Shown one piece after another: positions 25,197 to 38,150 of a DNA stretch of 64,000 nt. The position numbers were made by a program, and so were the translations under genes. A model generated the notes under the pieces. It saw nothing but the letters and a program-made list of their open reading frames with translations. It was not told the DNA's origin and did no database searches. Numbering within the stretch: position 1 is the stretch's first letter; every line of letters starts with the position of its first letter. This DNA is from Davidsoniella eucalypti (taxonomy: Eukaryota > Ascomycota > Sordariomycetes > Microascales > Ceratocystidaceae): NCBI GenBank assembly GCA_004009845.1, contig RMBW01000049.1:62001-126000 (forward strand). Reading direction: 5' to 3'.

Positions 25197-28100
25197 TTTG
25201 GCGAAAGATTCCTGTGGAAATAGTATCTAGATTCGAGATATAGCGGCAATGTTTATATAAGAGAGAATGATAGCAGTAAATACTGGAATAAGAGTAGATG
25301 AAGATGCAAATGAAAATTCAATGTTTTGCTGTTCTGTTTTCAACCTAGATATCCAAATGGAAACACCCATGAGGTCAGAGGCAGGCAGGCAGGACGCTTT
25401 GGGCCGAACTTTGAATAATCAACACGCAATAAATCAAAGCTAGAGCTATAGAAGAGCTAAATCAAAGCAAAGTCAACAAATTGTAGGAACTTGATTTGTA
25501 GCTAATATGTAAGGCTTTAGAACCCCTTGTCTTTTTTTTGATGGGAAACAAGGTCTCAACCGAAATAAAAATATGAAAATAATCAGAATAATGGCCCAAT
25601 GAAACACAATATAATGGAAAGCTTTCTGTTTGTTGTCCCTCTTTCGTTGACTGAAAACGGCGAAAGATCACTTACTACTGATATGTATGTGAATAACCCT
25701 AACTTGAGGGATATATCTATATCAAAGCCATCGAGATAGTAAGCCTTAATCAGTCAACATTTTTCTTCACTCACTCGTCATAAATATCGAATATATGCAA
25801 GCAACATCAAGTCGCAATAGGGCGGTGATAGAGCAAGGGTTAGGGATACAATGCCAGTATTAAATTCGAGAGGCTGAGATAAGAAGAGCTCATGAATCAA
25901 AAAAAGAATAATAAGCGGGAGCGAAGCCTTAAATAGAGATTCTCAAAGACGAATGAATTGAAACTATCTTCTAATTGTCATTTATCAATTGTGATCGTGA
26001 TCTTGTCATCAGAGCATCAATAGGCAATAAACAAAAGTCACATGCAATTCTAACGGTCACGATCTACATAATATCAGATCACGTGTTTCAATTAAAGAGC
26101 TAACAGTTAGTAATCATTTTTATTAGTGATGAATTGAGGCAATGACGATTTACCCTAATTCACATTAACCCTAATATAGTGCTTATTTGTTCTGGATAAA
26201 GGAAAAGTCTGGACCTGGCTCGCATCATGAAACTAGAAGCCATGGATAGATTTGATCGTATCATGACCAGAAGCAGTAAGATGATTAACTAGGGATATAG
26301 TAAGAATAAACTACGTACATATGTATCTACATAATTGTATCGACGCAGATCTCATGCTGGTTAAAAAGTTGCATATCACATAAACAACTAGTCATCTGTG
26401 AGGACCCCCCTCAGCTATGACGATAGATGAATATACTTTTCATTTGCACATCAAGAATTGAGTGAAATCGACTAAACTTGGGTCGTCGAGTAATCATGGT
26501 CTCAAAAAAGGTGATATGATAAGGAATGCAGTAGTACTTTTAGTCACTTGGCGCTTAAGGTACGTTGGCTGTTGGCTGGAGATATTAAAAGGAAGAAAGT
26601 ACAACCAGTAGATAGTTCCCCTCATTTATCAAGTGCAAGTAAAAATCATATCAGTAACATAATACAGATACAGAGCCTATAGGAGTTGCTAAAAGCATAT
26701 ATTTGAGCTCCTCAATGTCTACTAACATCTTACTATGTACATCCTAAAGTGTTTTTATTATTTATATATATATATATTGTTTTTGATGTTGCATCAGTTG
26801 GTCCATTAATAAATTCAGTTGGGGTGAATTATAAAGGTTTAAACATAACTGCCACTAATAAGCAGCATTGAAGCGCTAGGGCTTAGTGTGATAATCCATC
26901 CAGGCCTGTTACCGATGTAGATATAGATATTTGTGGGTAAAACATGATTGTTAAGTTTTAGTTGATCTTTCTTGTATTAGTTAGTTAGTACTTGATATGA
27001 CATAAAAAAAGAACTCGAACTCTTGTATATCAGGATCGTACTAAGATTGCTATTTCAAGAAGCTTAGATTCAATGTTTACAACTACCAGCTGTATACTGG
27101 GTTCGATATATGTAATATAACATGTATCTGTATACATTTGTGTACCGTCATAGGCTGCTATAAGAGAGTCCATAAAGTAGTGGTTTGGGTTCATCTATTC
27201 AAACATTTATGCCCAATCCTGCGGTACAGCCGTGTCTCGTCGTTGTTTCGGATGGTCTGGTGTGAATTGTGTGCGTCTGTGTGCTTTTTAGCGGGGGTTT
27301 TACTGTTGCCGGAACATATATGTACATGTCGTTATAGCGATTAGGTTAGCAGGCAATTAAGTAGTAAATACGTATGTATGTGTATATAGCCATGACGAAA
27401 GAACATATGATGTAATACGATGTGGGTAGCCAGCATTTTGCACATGTAGCTGAACAACTATAGACTGGAGTGAGATATCTCGATCGTATTGCAATCTGCT
27501 TCATGATAAGAAATATAACTTCTTTCCTGACTGGTATGAAGAATGTGTTGTGACTTGATTTTTTTCTTCTTCTTTCAATGTACAACTATTTTGTATACCC
27601 AATCATGAATTCTTTGGCGTTCTCCAACGTTTGGCTATTTATATTTATGGCTGGGTGCTATAAGATGCTTGTTAAATAAGGGGCCAGGGGTATCATGCCG
27701 CCGGGTTGGGAAAGAGAAAAAAAGGGATGGGGGTTCTTTGACCCTGTCGAGGAGGATGGAGAGATAGATAGGCTCGTAGAGAGATACAGATATGTAGAAA
27801 GAGAGAGACCACCATGATTGTATCTATTGAATATAAGAAGATATATGTAGGAAACGACTGATATAAAAGGGGAGATACTATAATTACGATATGTTCTATA
27901 AAATACACTAACTATGGACTTAGTATATAGTATCAGATTTAAAAAATTGTCAGCAAACCTAGTATGCTGACTCCTTCCCGCCTTTTGATTAATCTATTAA
28001 ATTTTGTTTCGATTGCCTAAGAACGGATAGGCAGGCCTCTTTGTTCATTGGAATCAGAAGACTTAAGAAAAAAAAAGAGAATGGGGGTTTAATTAATTAG

Positions 28101-30028
28101 TAGAAAAAAGGAATAGAGAAAAAAAAAGGTATAAACAACTTCAAATGTTAGAGAGAGATGTAGTTGTAGATGATTGACGATGGGAAATTCTGGGTAGGAA
28201 GGAACCAACATGAGTAACTGCCATGAATTCGAGTACGTACGTGCTTATTGTGTACATATGTATCTGTATAATGGATGGATTTACGCATGCGTGTAGCAAT
28301 TGCCTTTTTCCAGCCACGATAACATTTGGCGATGTGACTGATTTTATTTTGTTTTCATTTGATCTCATCACCCCTTCGAGTTCTCCTTCCTATTCAATTC
28401 TCCCGTTAATTAATTGCCCTGAAATTATATTCTTTTTTTTCTTCTCTTTATATTCCCATTCTCTGTCTTCTAAGTCTTCAACATCTTTTCTTCTGTAATT
28501 TTTTTTTGCTGTTATTATCTCTTCGTGATCTATCGCCAGATATCAATTGGCATATATCTTCTTTTATTTATTATCATTTTTAGTTACCCTCTAAACAAAG
28601 AAGATAAGCAGCCGTCTATTTTGCATGTCTGTTCTGAATCCTTCAGTCTAGCCTGCATCCCAACCTGCAGCCATCAAGCCGTCATAGTTCGCTAGAGTAG
28701 CTTAAGAGTAGCACTGCTGACCATTTTTTAAACGCCTACTCCGTTCAGTTCAGTGTTGGAGCTGTCAATATCTACATATCTATCTTCGATTATCTATCTG
28801 CTTCCGTTATCTTTGTGTGGTGGATATATAGATATAAGTGTATTCATCTAGTTTCTAGCTATAGCCGGCTCTTTTTGCTTCCTCTAGTCATCCGTTCCTC
28901 GTTCCTCCGCTTGTTTTTGTTGTCCATTCTTTGCCACGCTCCCTTGTGGTCAACTTCATATCAGCCAACCTATGTATCTTCCCGCCCTTTGATAAAGGCT
29001 GGTCTATATCCCTCGCCCGCCGAATATAGCCTATAGTGATGAATGGGCCACTACAACAGTGATACCACTATTGCTTGCTATCAGGCTTTGTTTGATACTG
29101 CAACAGCTGTGCTGTGTCAACCCAACCCTGGCACTAACTAAATCACCACCGCTGGAACTATCAAGTGGTTGTTCGACTGTTCGACTTGTCTAGAACATCT
29201 TCGTGCCACTGGCACGTAGCCTGACCTGCTACAAGCTCAAGCCCAGACCGTGCGCCTTTTTCTTTTTTATTATTTTCTTTTTTTGCTACCGACGATATCT
29301 CTTGTCATACTCACTCTTCTCATCCCCCTCCCCCCCAAAGAGTGCGGTGTAATTCTTGGTCTTGGGTCTGACTTGTCTCGTCTTTTGTCTCAGCAATCCT
29401 CATTGCCACCCGAGCATTTCTCAGTATCAGAGAAAAGAAAGAAAAAAAGGAAAAAAAAAGAGACAACGGAACTCGACTGTGGTAGCAGGAACCACCGTTA
29501 TTAACAATCTTGATTCCAATCTAATCTGGTAAGTAAATAAGTCCAAACCTACCTACGTAATCTGCCCATTTTATTTTGCTTTTGTTCTTGTTCATGTTTC
29601 TGGGCGTCTTGATCACTTCTTGGCACAGCACCCCTCTCCTTCTCTTTTATTACGCTGCCGCCACCCCTGCCGGTCTGATTTCTCTTCTTTGCCTTCAACC
29701 TTTTTCTTTATTCAAGCTTCTAACATCTTATTGTCGAAGTATTAGGAAAAGATAGATACATATCTCTGATACTGCCCTTTTCTCCGCAGACACTCACATC
29801 ACCACCCTATTCTTTTTTTCTTTTCTTTTCTTTTGCGATCATAGTCTGATATAGTGCGGAATTACTACATCCCAGCTCGAATATCTGCTTGCGATCCAGA
29901 TCCAGCGCTAGGAAGCTCGTGTGTATCCACTCGACGTGGATTTGTCTTATAAGTCAAAGCAACAGCCGAACAGGCACCGTCACCACTCTCGATTACGCGC
30001 AGTTATTCCAGCGCTTTTATACCATATC
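25197..30028. other. divergent intergenic region between DDHD and PPS1 genes
   Basis: About 4.8 kb without a supported gene, containing the promoters of both flanking genes. It carries AACCCTAA-type motifs at 25695-25702, 25837-25845 and 26167-26174. TACATATGTA palindromes lie at 26316-26325 and 28253-28262. A (GGCA)3 tract occurs near 25380, and a perfect CGTGCCA/TGGCACG palindrome at 29202-29216. From about 28340 to 30000 the plus strand becomes pyrimidine-rich, consistent with a long PPS1 leader. A good donor (GGTAAGT) at 29529 followed by pyrimidine tracts and AG acceptors suggests a possible 5'-UTR intron. Confidence 0.5.
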
Positions 30029-32420
30029 ATGGCTACTACGATGGCAGCAGCTGTGTCTGTACCACGTCCGCGAGACGACATGGTCGAGACGCTCGCTGGC
30101 GCAGGCCAAACCTCAGCTGCCGTGGCTATTCCCAGAACGGCGCCACCTGCTTCACGCCATCTGCCGTACTGCCCGCCTGGAAGCGCACAGAGATCGCTTC
30201 GCAGCAGTGTTTCCGCCAGCCCAGAAGACTCGGAAGACAGCGACTACGACAGAGACTCGGCCGACGATGTCAACTCGCGGTCACTGCTGTTCCCCCCCGA
30301 CGACTACGAGCGGGTGAACTGCGGCAACATTCCAGTATACTCTATAGATCCGTCTGGCGTTGCTGATGCCGTGGGCCACATGGCGAGACAGCCAATGCCG
30401 CTGCCATCGCGTGTCTTCCCATGGCTTCACGGCCTGCACCCCAAGAACAACATACAGCAGGCCTTCTTTTCCATGCGCCGACGATCCCACGAACGCAGCA
30501 TACCCGGCTGTCTCCGGTCTGTCGTCCTCGTCAAAGCCGACGGAAACCTGGGCCAGTCTCGCCTCAAGGGCGCGCTGGCACCGTCAGACATCATCACGAA
30601 ATCGCCCAAGTCAAAGGGCAGCGCAGAGGCCGAGTTCGAGTTCATCGATGTCGATCCGCGATCGGGCTTCAGCGTGCGCAACTTCCACATCCAGAGCGTC
30701 AAGACCGCTACTGTCTCCGACATCATCGTATACGGCGACAATCGCGACATGGTGTTCACGGCGGCCTATGGCATCGCCGATGCCCAAGGCAGATGGCGCA
30801 AGAAGCAGCAGACGGCAGGCCATGCCGATGTTCCCGTCATGAACACATTTGTGTGCATCTCGCCCTTTTCTGTATTCGAAGAGGCGCACGCCGATATCGT
30901 GGCTATCGACTCCGTCGGCCACATGACCGGCAACGTCATAGACTTCCACCAGCAAGAGCGCTGCGAGATGTACAATATGGCCAAGCCAACCGAGATATCG
31001 CCCAATGTGTGGCTCGGCCCGACGCCAGATCTGACCAATCCCAACGCCGATATGCCGGACTTTGACGTGTTTGTGGAATGTGCGGATTCCGGCCTGTTCC
31101 GCCCGGACGTCTTCCGCGATATTGCCGTCAACCCGAGCTTGGACGACGGCGTCACGCCAGCGCGGGTTACCTGCGAATTCCCCGCGAGCGGCAGCGTCAC
31201 GTTCTCGGGATGGAACCACAGCGAGCTCAACGACGTCGTCGACATATGCAAGTGGATCTACCATATCGCCCACGGCACCTTGCCGGACGATCTCGGCGTA
31301 GCTTCGACATCTACGCCGTGTTTCGCCATGGGCAGTGACGAGGTGCAGCATGTCGAGCACGTGACTCATCCCGAGGACGACAACGTCACCGAGATCGATA
31401 TCGACGAGGTCCTCACCCTCGACTGCGACAACGAGACTCGGAGGGTGTCGCCCATCCGTATGCCTCGCAAGGTCTTATTCCACTGCGCTGATGGCTACAC
31501 CGAGACCACTCTGTTAGCCCTGGCATACTTCTCCTACAGCACCGGCCGGGCTATCCCCAAGGCCTGGCTGGACCTTCACACTGAGCTGAAGCGCAACTTC
31601 TTTGCTTATCCGAGCGACGTCACCTTCTTGAAGGCACTGAGCTATCCGCTGATGCGAGCATCACCACTGTGCAAATCCATCGACTCGGATGCGCTCCAAG
31701 TCACAGCAAACGACGAGCCGCGCTGGTTCCGCAACATGGACGGCTCACTGCCTAGCCGAGTCACCGACTACATGTACCTGGGGAATATCAACCACGCAAA
31801 CAACCCGGATCTGCTACGTGCCTTGGGCATAACCCAGGTGCTCAGTGTTGGCGAGGTCTCTGCCTGGCGGGATGGAGAACTCGATAAATGGGGGCCTGAC
31901 AATATCCTGCAGATCCAGGGGGTCCAGGACAACGGCGTCGACACCCTCACGCCCGAGTTTGAGCGCTGCTTCAAGTTCATCGGTAAGAGAGAGCCCTAGA
32001 ACCTTGGTTTCTTGCCACCAGCGTATGTTCTTTGTACTAACAAACCCCCCCCTCAAACTAGATCGTGCTCGCTATCAAGGCAAGGCTACCTTGGTCCACT
32101 GCCGAGTCGGCGTCTCACGGTCTGCGACTGTGTGTATCGCCGAGATCATGAGATCGATGAACCTCTCTCTACCTCGTGCCTACTGCTATGTTCGTGCCAG
32201 ACGCCTTAATGTCATCATCCAACCCCATCTCCGATTTACTTATGAGCTTCTGAGATGGGAGGAACAGACCCATAAAGAACGCTATGCGAAGATCAGTGCC
32301 TTCGATCTCGACGACGATAGTGACGACGGATACAAGGATGATGAATTCAGGCGTGAACTGGAATGGGCTCATATTGCTCGAGAGATTGCCCTCTTGAACC
32401 AGCCGTATATCTGCCGGTAA
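30029..32420 (+). CDS. PPS1: dual-specificity protein phosphatase Pps1
   Basis: Predicted 770-aa Ser/Thr/Tyr phosphatase; the yeast homologue Pps1 (807 aa) influences S-phase and cell-cycle progression. Two exons, 30029-31982 and 32062-32420, flank a 79-nt intron (GTAAGA..ACTAG). The active-site loop HCRVGVSRSAT lies in exon 2 with catalytic Cys665 and the invariant Arg. Upstream, HCADGYTETT around Cys486 is a second, degenerate loop without the Arg, a feature shared by Pps1 proteins. It is preceded by a WLGP (phosphatase-like) segment. Residues 1-110 are disordered and rich in Ser/Asp. I chose the ATG at 30029 because the frame upstream continues only through a non-ATG, leader-like stretch; an upstream coding exon cannot be excluded. 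The gene is convergent with ATG18. Confidence 0.92.
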
Positions 32421-33247
32421 GGCATCATCGGCCCGGTTCGATGTTGGCCTTCTCTGCTCTCGGAGATATAAAGACAAATCAGGATATGTCTCTCTTTGTC
32501 CTCCTTTCATCTCTTCTCACAATCATATACATCTATCCTCTACTCTAGAAAGTGAAATTGCTGTTTACAAAGCATTCGCTATTCACGACTTTACGACGTT
32601 GAATTATCTATCATTTTTATTTTATTTTTATTACAGTTTATCTAATAGCGGGACTTGATTTGGGGTGTTTATGCTATATATAATATATAGCCTTTTGATT
32701 TTATTTTTTATATCAATTGCTTTTTTTTCTTTTTGCTTCTATATTTTGAAACATACAATGCTTCATTTAATGTCAAGGACTTTGTCTCTTTTGTCTTTAT
32801 ATATAAGTTTTAATAAGCAAGTATGTGTTACTTTGTTCTTTATCACATCAGCTGTACTCGATAGGCACGTGAATATAAAAAAAGACTGATATCAAACATG
32901 AGAAAGCCTTTTAATATAATCAATAGGTATCTAGATTGACAAAATAGAACTATCTAGTGCCCAGAGACATATCAGAGAACTAGAGCAAGAATTAAAAAAA
33001 GAAAGTGTTACATGATGACGTTGGACGGGAGGGACTGGAGCCCACCAGAAACAAAGAATGATAAGCAAAGAAATAAAAGAGCCAAAACTGATTATATGTA
33101 GGAAGAAAATCATAGTTGCGTCGATAGTAAAGACTGCAACATAAAAAAAAAGGAAATGCTCAACGCCAAAGAAAAAAAACAAAAACAAAGTGACTGTATG
33201 AGAGACATAGAGAGGGATGTATGCTGAGACTAAAAAAAGGCGGTTTA
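32421..33247. other. intergenic between convergent PPS1 and ATG18
   Basis: AT-rich 3' flanks of two convergent genes, with T and TA-rich runs that could serve 3'-end formation in either direction. A TA-rich perfect palindrome lies at 32673-32691. No coding gene is supported. Confidence 0.6.
32673..32691. repeat. 19-nt palindrome (9-bp arms) between convergent genes
   Basis: GCTATATAT, a central A, then ATATATAGC. It lies about 250 bp past the PPS1 stop, followed by a T-rich stretch. It may help 3'-end processing of one or both convergent transcripts, but AT-rich palindromes also arise by chance. Confidence 0.5.
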
Positions 33248-34805
33248 TTACAAGCCTGGCTCAACAAGAGAGAATTGTTTTACTAGATGGCCTTCTCCGC
33301 CGTTCTCCATGTCGATATTGAAGACATAGAATACACCGTCACTAGTAACGACCATGACTTGGGGGCTACTATTGCTCATGGCAACAACGCTACGCAAGGG
33401 ACCAGCGGGAGCCACACTGCTGCCTCCACCGCCATTTGAGGCCGAGAGTCTCGAGCCTCCAGGGTTGCTGCTCTTGGGGATCTTGATGTAGGCAAAGTCC
33501 CGAGTTGGCTCCCACATCTCGGTGACTGTCTGAGGGAGATATGAGCCAACCACACCGGCAACGGACCGGCCCATAATCATAGACGAACGCCGGAAGATGT
33601 TTCCAAAGGATCCATTTCCGCTTCCACGGCGTTTGTTGCTCTCCTTACTTTCGGTATCCCCTAGAGAGTCACTGTCGGCGTCGATGCTATGTGTGCGTCC
33701 TCGTGTCCAGCGGTTAGATCTAGTGCTGTCAGGTGACTCGATGGGTGCAAGAGTGCCTGCTACGACCGGAACAGATGCACCCGTAGGACCGGATAGTCGG
33801 AATATGTGGACTGTATCACTAGTAGACGACACGCATAGCAATGTCGAGCCTAGGTTGAAGGACATGCTGTAGATTGTCGAGGGGTAGGTGCCCCGGCGGA
33901 ACTGGTACAGCTTCTGCCCACTAGGCACGCTGAAGACGCGGATAATGGTGCCGGTTTCACTAGCCGTCGCAAGAAGAGTGCCGTCGCTGTTGAGGGCTAT
34001 ACAAGACAGTGGCGAGCGGTGTGCCTCGACCACATTGACAGCCTTGAGTGTGAGAGTATCGAAGACGAGGACCTCGCCCGAAGTAGGTTGTACATACCCT
34101 GGCAGTGGCGGAGCATGAGCTGGGCGGCGCTCATCGGGGTCGGCGCGGGGCTTCGGCATTGGATAAGCTAGGAAGCAGTTTTCAGACGACGGAGAGAGAG
34201 CGCAGATGGCGGTGGGATTCGGGGATGTGGCTATTGTGTGTAGTAGAGACATGTTGGAGATATCGTATATGTATATCTCGTTTTCTAAGACAACTGCGAG
34301 GCGTTTTCGATTCATGCGAACAGCGAGGACGGCCGAGGGGAAGGTGAGCTCGCAGATGACAGACGAACGCTGGTAGGAACAGGTTAGCATGAGGGGAACA
34401 CATTACTGTACGATATCATGGTAGGGCACCGTGAAGCTTCGACATCTTTGATCTGTTGTCTAGCGTGCATACCTTTGTATTTTGGATTCTCATGTGGCGT
34501 GGTGACATGATAAGTGCAACAAGAGACGTCGAGAAGAGCATCCCAATAATGGTGATGTTGCCCTCATCGCTGCTGAAGATCTTCGAGAAGGGCTCGCTGT
34601 GATAGATACGGAAACCCTTGGATGTGCCTATATCGCGAAGAGAAAGAAGAACTGATTAGTAACGATCAGACGACTGAGAGACGGCACAGATGGTAAACAA
34701 AGAGATATCTGGATATGATGGCGGATTAGAGTGCTTACCGACAGCCAAGCAGCTGTTATCCTGATTAAAGGTGATGAAGTTGAGATTTTGCGCATCGGAC
34801 GCCAT
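33248..34805 (-). CDS. ATG18: autophagy PROPPIN Atg18 (WD-repeat phosphoinositide-binding protein)
   Basis: Predicted 447-aa seven-bladed beta-propeller that binds PI3P and PI(3,5)P2 and acts with Atg2 at phagophore and vacuole membranes. Three exons: 34805-34739, 34627-34473 and 34369-33248. Introns of 111 and 103 nt have GTAAGC and GTATGC donors. The FRRG phosphoinositide-binding motif is at residues 231-234 inside LYQFRRGTYPS, as in Atg18/WIPI proteins; Atg21 and Hsv2 usually carry LRRG. The N-terminus (NFITFNQDNSCLAVGTSKGF) and the segment RKRLAVVLENEIYIYDI are typical of the family. A Ser/Arg-rich loop at about 300-350 corresponds to the variable region between late blades. Length is slightly under that of yeast Atg18 (500 aa). 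Divergent from PPM2. Confidence 0.95.
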
Positions 34806-35763
34806 AATTGCTCTGTGTTTATAGATATAATCTGTACTATATCTCGGTGTATGATGGTATCGTATCGTATTGTTTCCTTATATTTGCTGTGGTCGAGTTA
34901 GAATAGAGAGCCCGAGAATCTCCAGCTGGTCGGTTTGCGATGGCCACAAGACAGTATAAATCCGTGTTCTTGATTAGACAGCAAAAATAAACAAAAAAGG
35001 ATGCTCTTCAAGATGGAATAAAGCGTGCGAGACGGTTTATCGAGACGATCTATCGATGATAAACACAAGATCGTTTTCTTTAGTGGTTTATGGGAAGAGG
35101 ATCTTAAAGACTCTAGAAACTGCTGTATTTTTATTTATTTAAATGTTTGTAGGTCGGATGGCGAAGTAGGCAGGCGCACTGCACATTCCAGGAAAGAGGT
35201 CCAGGAAAAGAGGCGTTTGCGTCAAACAAGGTAATAGCTAACAAGAGCTTCGTGGGCTGGGCAGGTGTTCTAGACGCAGGGCGGGGCACTAAGTTGTGCT
35301 TGGCCAATCAGAGCTCGGCAGCAGTGGAGCTTCTGTTTGAACTAGACGAAGCCGGTTATAGAGCGACACGTTAGATGCGGAATTAGCTTCTCAAAGCAAG
35401 ATCATTGCGAATTTGCCAGTAGGCAAAAGAAAAAGGACTAAACAAACGGCATAATTGAGGGCAAGATTCTGGCGGGGGCTGGGCTCGAACCAAACATAAT
35501 GGGCTGTTTCCTTTTCTGGTGATTGCAACATTGGGGTTTGGGTTTGTTTCATTTTGTGTAATTTTTGGGCAAGAGCTAACTAACTAGGTGAGAGAGGGAA
35601 AGGATCTTGGCAACTACGTCATGGAGCGACGCACCCCGATAAAGGCAAAAGTCTGTTTATCTGCATATATCACAATTTCTTCTGTGTGACTAAACTTGAC
35701 GGCTGAAAGGCCTGAAGCCCACAACCGGTATAATGTTACGCGGCTTATTTGATATTCATCGAA
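34806..35763. promoter_or_regulatory. shared promoter region of divergent ATG18 and PPM2
   Basis: A 958-bp region separating two divergently transcribed genes, so it must contain both promoters. It contains a CCAAT box in good context at 35304-35308. No credible coding frame is present, and the minus-strand frame reaching 35895 overlaps PPM2 exon 1 and is spurious. Confidence 0.55.
35304..35308 (+). promoter_or_regulatory. CCAAT box (HAP/AnCF-type site)
   Basis: GGCCAATCAG matches the CCAATCA preference of the fungal HAP/AnCF complex. It is about 460 bp upstream of the PPM2 start and 500 bp upstream of the ATG18 start. Binding is inferred from sequence only. Confidence 0.4.
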
Positions 35764-38150
35764 ATGACACCAAAATATCGAGGCAAGATGACACAGAATG
35801 AGGCTAAGGCGCCTGTTCTTAGTGCTGCTGAGAAAAATAAGGCGCTGCTGGACGAGCTTATCATGGGTGTAAGTATAGCGTGACGGAACTGGCATGTGAT
35901 CCAGTCTCGAAGCTATGGCCTTGGCACTGAATCAATAATGTACGTTCTATGAGAGACTAATAGTACATACAGACAAACAGCAGTAGTATCACATCAAAGT
36001 GTAGTGTTGAGAAGCTGTACTATACCGATGAGAAGCACTACTTCAAGTACTTCGTCCCTCGATTCCAGCGTCGTTCGCCCCTGGTAAACCGTGGATACTG
36101 GTTCCGTTTACGTGCCATAGACGTTAGTGTCCGGGAGTTCCTCAGACGCGGAGCAAATTGCAAGCGCAAAGTGGTAGTGAATCTGGGCTGTGGAAGGTAA
36201 GCTTAGCACGACAAAAGCCCAGAGAAACAGAAACTGGATGACCCAAACTTACAAGACTGTGAATTATAGCGACGTTCTTCCTTGGCAATGCCATGAAAAG
36301 TATGCTCATCTTTCGGAGTCTGCATTGTTCATCGACATTGATTATCCTGATATGATGCTCAAGAAGAAACAGATAGTCACGCAGACACCCGAACTTGCCG
36401 AGCTGCTCGGTCCAGACTTCGAGACTCCAGACAAAGAACTCGGCGTTATCTTGAAGAGTCCATCGTACTGCCAGATCGCATGTGACCTACGAGATCTTCC
36501 CGCAGTTACAAAAATGGTCGAAGAAGTTGTAAATTTCGCTGACAGCCATGTTCTATTCGTGGCTGAGGTCTCCATCACATACATGGACAATGCCTCGGCC
36601 GATGCTGTTATAAATTGGGCGTCTACAATTCCTAGCGGTATATGCAACCTTGCTATTCAATACTCGTCTGTATCAACTTGAATGCTAACACCAAAGCAGC
36701 CGACTTTTGCTTGCTTGAGCAGATTCTGCCAGATGGTCCGCGTCACCCATTTGCTCAAAACATGCTCGCACACTTTGACAAGTTCCAAACCTCGCTGAAA
36801 TCAGTCCATCGCTACCCCAAACTTGCCGACCAGGAGGCTCGATTCCGTGCGCTTGGATGGCCATATTCACGTGCCTGGAACCTGTGGCAAGCCTGGGCAG
36901 ACAGTTTCTTCATGGATGCTTCTGAACGTGGTGCGTTGGATGATATAGAACCGTTCGATGAGTGGGAAGAGCTTGCTGTCTTCGGTGCTCACTATACTGT
37001 TGTTCGTGCTTCTAACGTGGCTTCTATCAACTATGGGGACCCCAAATGCCCAAATATCTTTGAAGAGCATAGCACAGCGGTTGAGAATATTCAGCTAAGC
37101 TTTGAGCCCGCCCTAGATGTAAATGCCTTCCGTCACCATGGAGGTGCAGTGTCTATGCAAGATGGTAGCTATGCGGCCATGTTCGGCCAAGGCGTGACGA
37201 ACCGTGCTGCCACGTTCGAGTATTACAGACCTTCCAGCCTAACATCCGAGGTTCGTTTAGAGTGGACAGGCCCTTTACCTCGCGTCTGCTTCTCTTCAAC
37301 TGACATTGGCGGCCACTATCTCGTGGTGGGTGGTCGTGCTTCGCCTGCCAGTCCCGTCGGCGATGCTTGGTTGTTCAACAAGGCGACTGCGTCCTGGTCT
37401 ACAACGTTTGCTCTACCACAGCCTCTGTATCGTCACGCTGTTACTCGACTGGGTAGCACTTCGAATGCTCTCCTCGTAGGCGGCAAGTCTGGAGCCAAGA
37501 CTATTGTAGGCGATGTTCTACTCTATACATTAGAGGCCGGCTGGGAGTCTTGCAAGATGTCTGGAGACATCCCAGAGCCACGCTTTGGTGCTCTCTTGGG
37601 GTCTTTATCTGCTGATGGCGATATCTTCTTTGGTATATTGGCTGGTGGAATTACGGCCAACGGCACTGTCGACGAAGCTGCGTTCCGTTGGACCTTGAAC
37701 TTGGCTCAGCGAACGTTACAGTTCTCCAAGATTGAGTGTGACCCAACGCTTTACCGGTTTGGAGCTCTTGTGCTGCCAACATCGGAGCCATCTAGTTTCC
37801 TGGTTGCTGGCGGAATTGCAAAAGATCATGTGATTCCCACGTCATGTGACATGTTGCTTGTTCGCGAAGGCGATGATTGTGGGACTCTTGTCGTGACCTA
37901 TCTTCAGGATGATCGATTCACTGGGGATTCCCCCCACCGTCCATTCTTCATTGGCTCAGCTGGCGTCTTGAATGAAGATGGAAACATCGCCATAATCGGA
38001 GGCGGAGCTACTTGCTACGCAATGGGAAGCTACTGGTCACCTGGCCAGTATGTTCTTCCTCTTCCAAAGACACCTAACCCTAAAGAAACGCCTAGTCATG
38101 TAGTGTCTCGGTGTGTAGGGACATTTGTGATGAGGGGAACGACAGAGTGA
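35764..38150 (+). CDS. PPM2: tRNA wybutosine-synthesising protein 4 (Ppm2/Tyw4)
   Basis: Predicted 715-aa SAM-dependent enzyme completing wybutosine at position 37 of tRNA-Phe by carboxyl methylation and methoxycarbonylation; cytosolic. Four exons: 35764-35868, 35973-36196, 36270-36637 and 36700-38150. All introns are GT-AG, and the first and third carry CTAAT/CTAAC branch points. Residues about 30-330 form a leucine-carboxyl-methyltransferase fold. They include VEKLYY, QRRSPLVNRGYW, the SAM-binding NLGCGSD (residues about 105-111) and DFCLLEQILPDGP with FAQ. Residues about 370-715 form a Kelch-like propeller with repeated VVGGR, LVGGK, LAGGI and IIGGGA blades. A second in-frame ATG at 35788 is an alternative start. 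Length compares well with yeast Ppm2 (695 aa), and the split MTase-Kelch architecture separates it from Ppm1. Confidence 0.94.

Noticed and set aside
30611..31369. 252-codon reading frame antisense to PPS1
   Set aside because: Shadow of GC-rich coding DNA. The sense frame encodes a recognisable protein and the antisense product shows no domain.
35482..35500. GGTTCGAGCCC on the minus strand, resembling a tRNA B box
   Set aside because: The T-stem pairs only weakly, and no A box or acceptor partner is found upstream.
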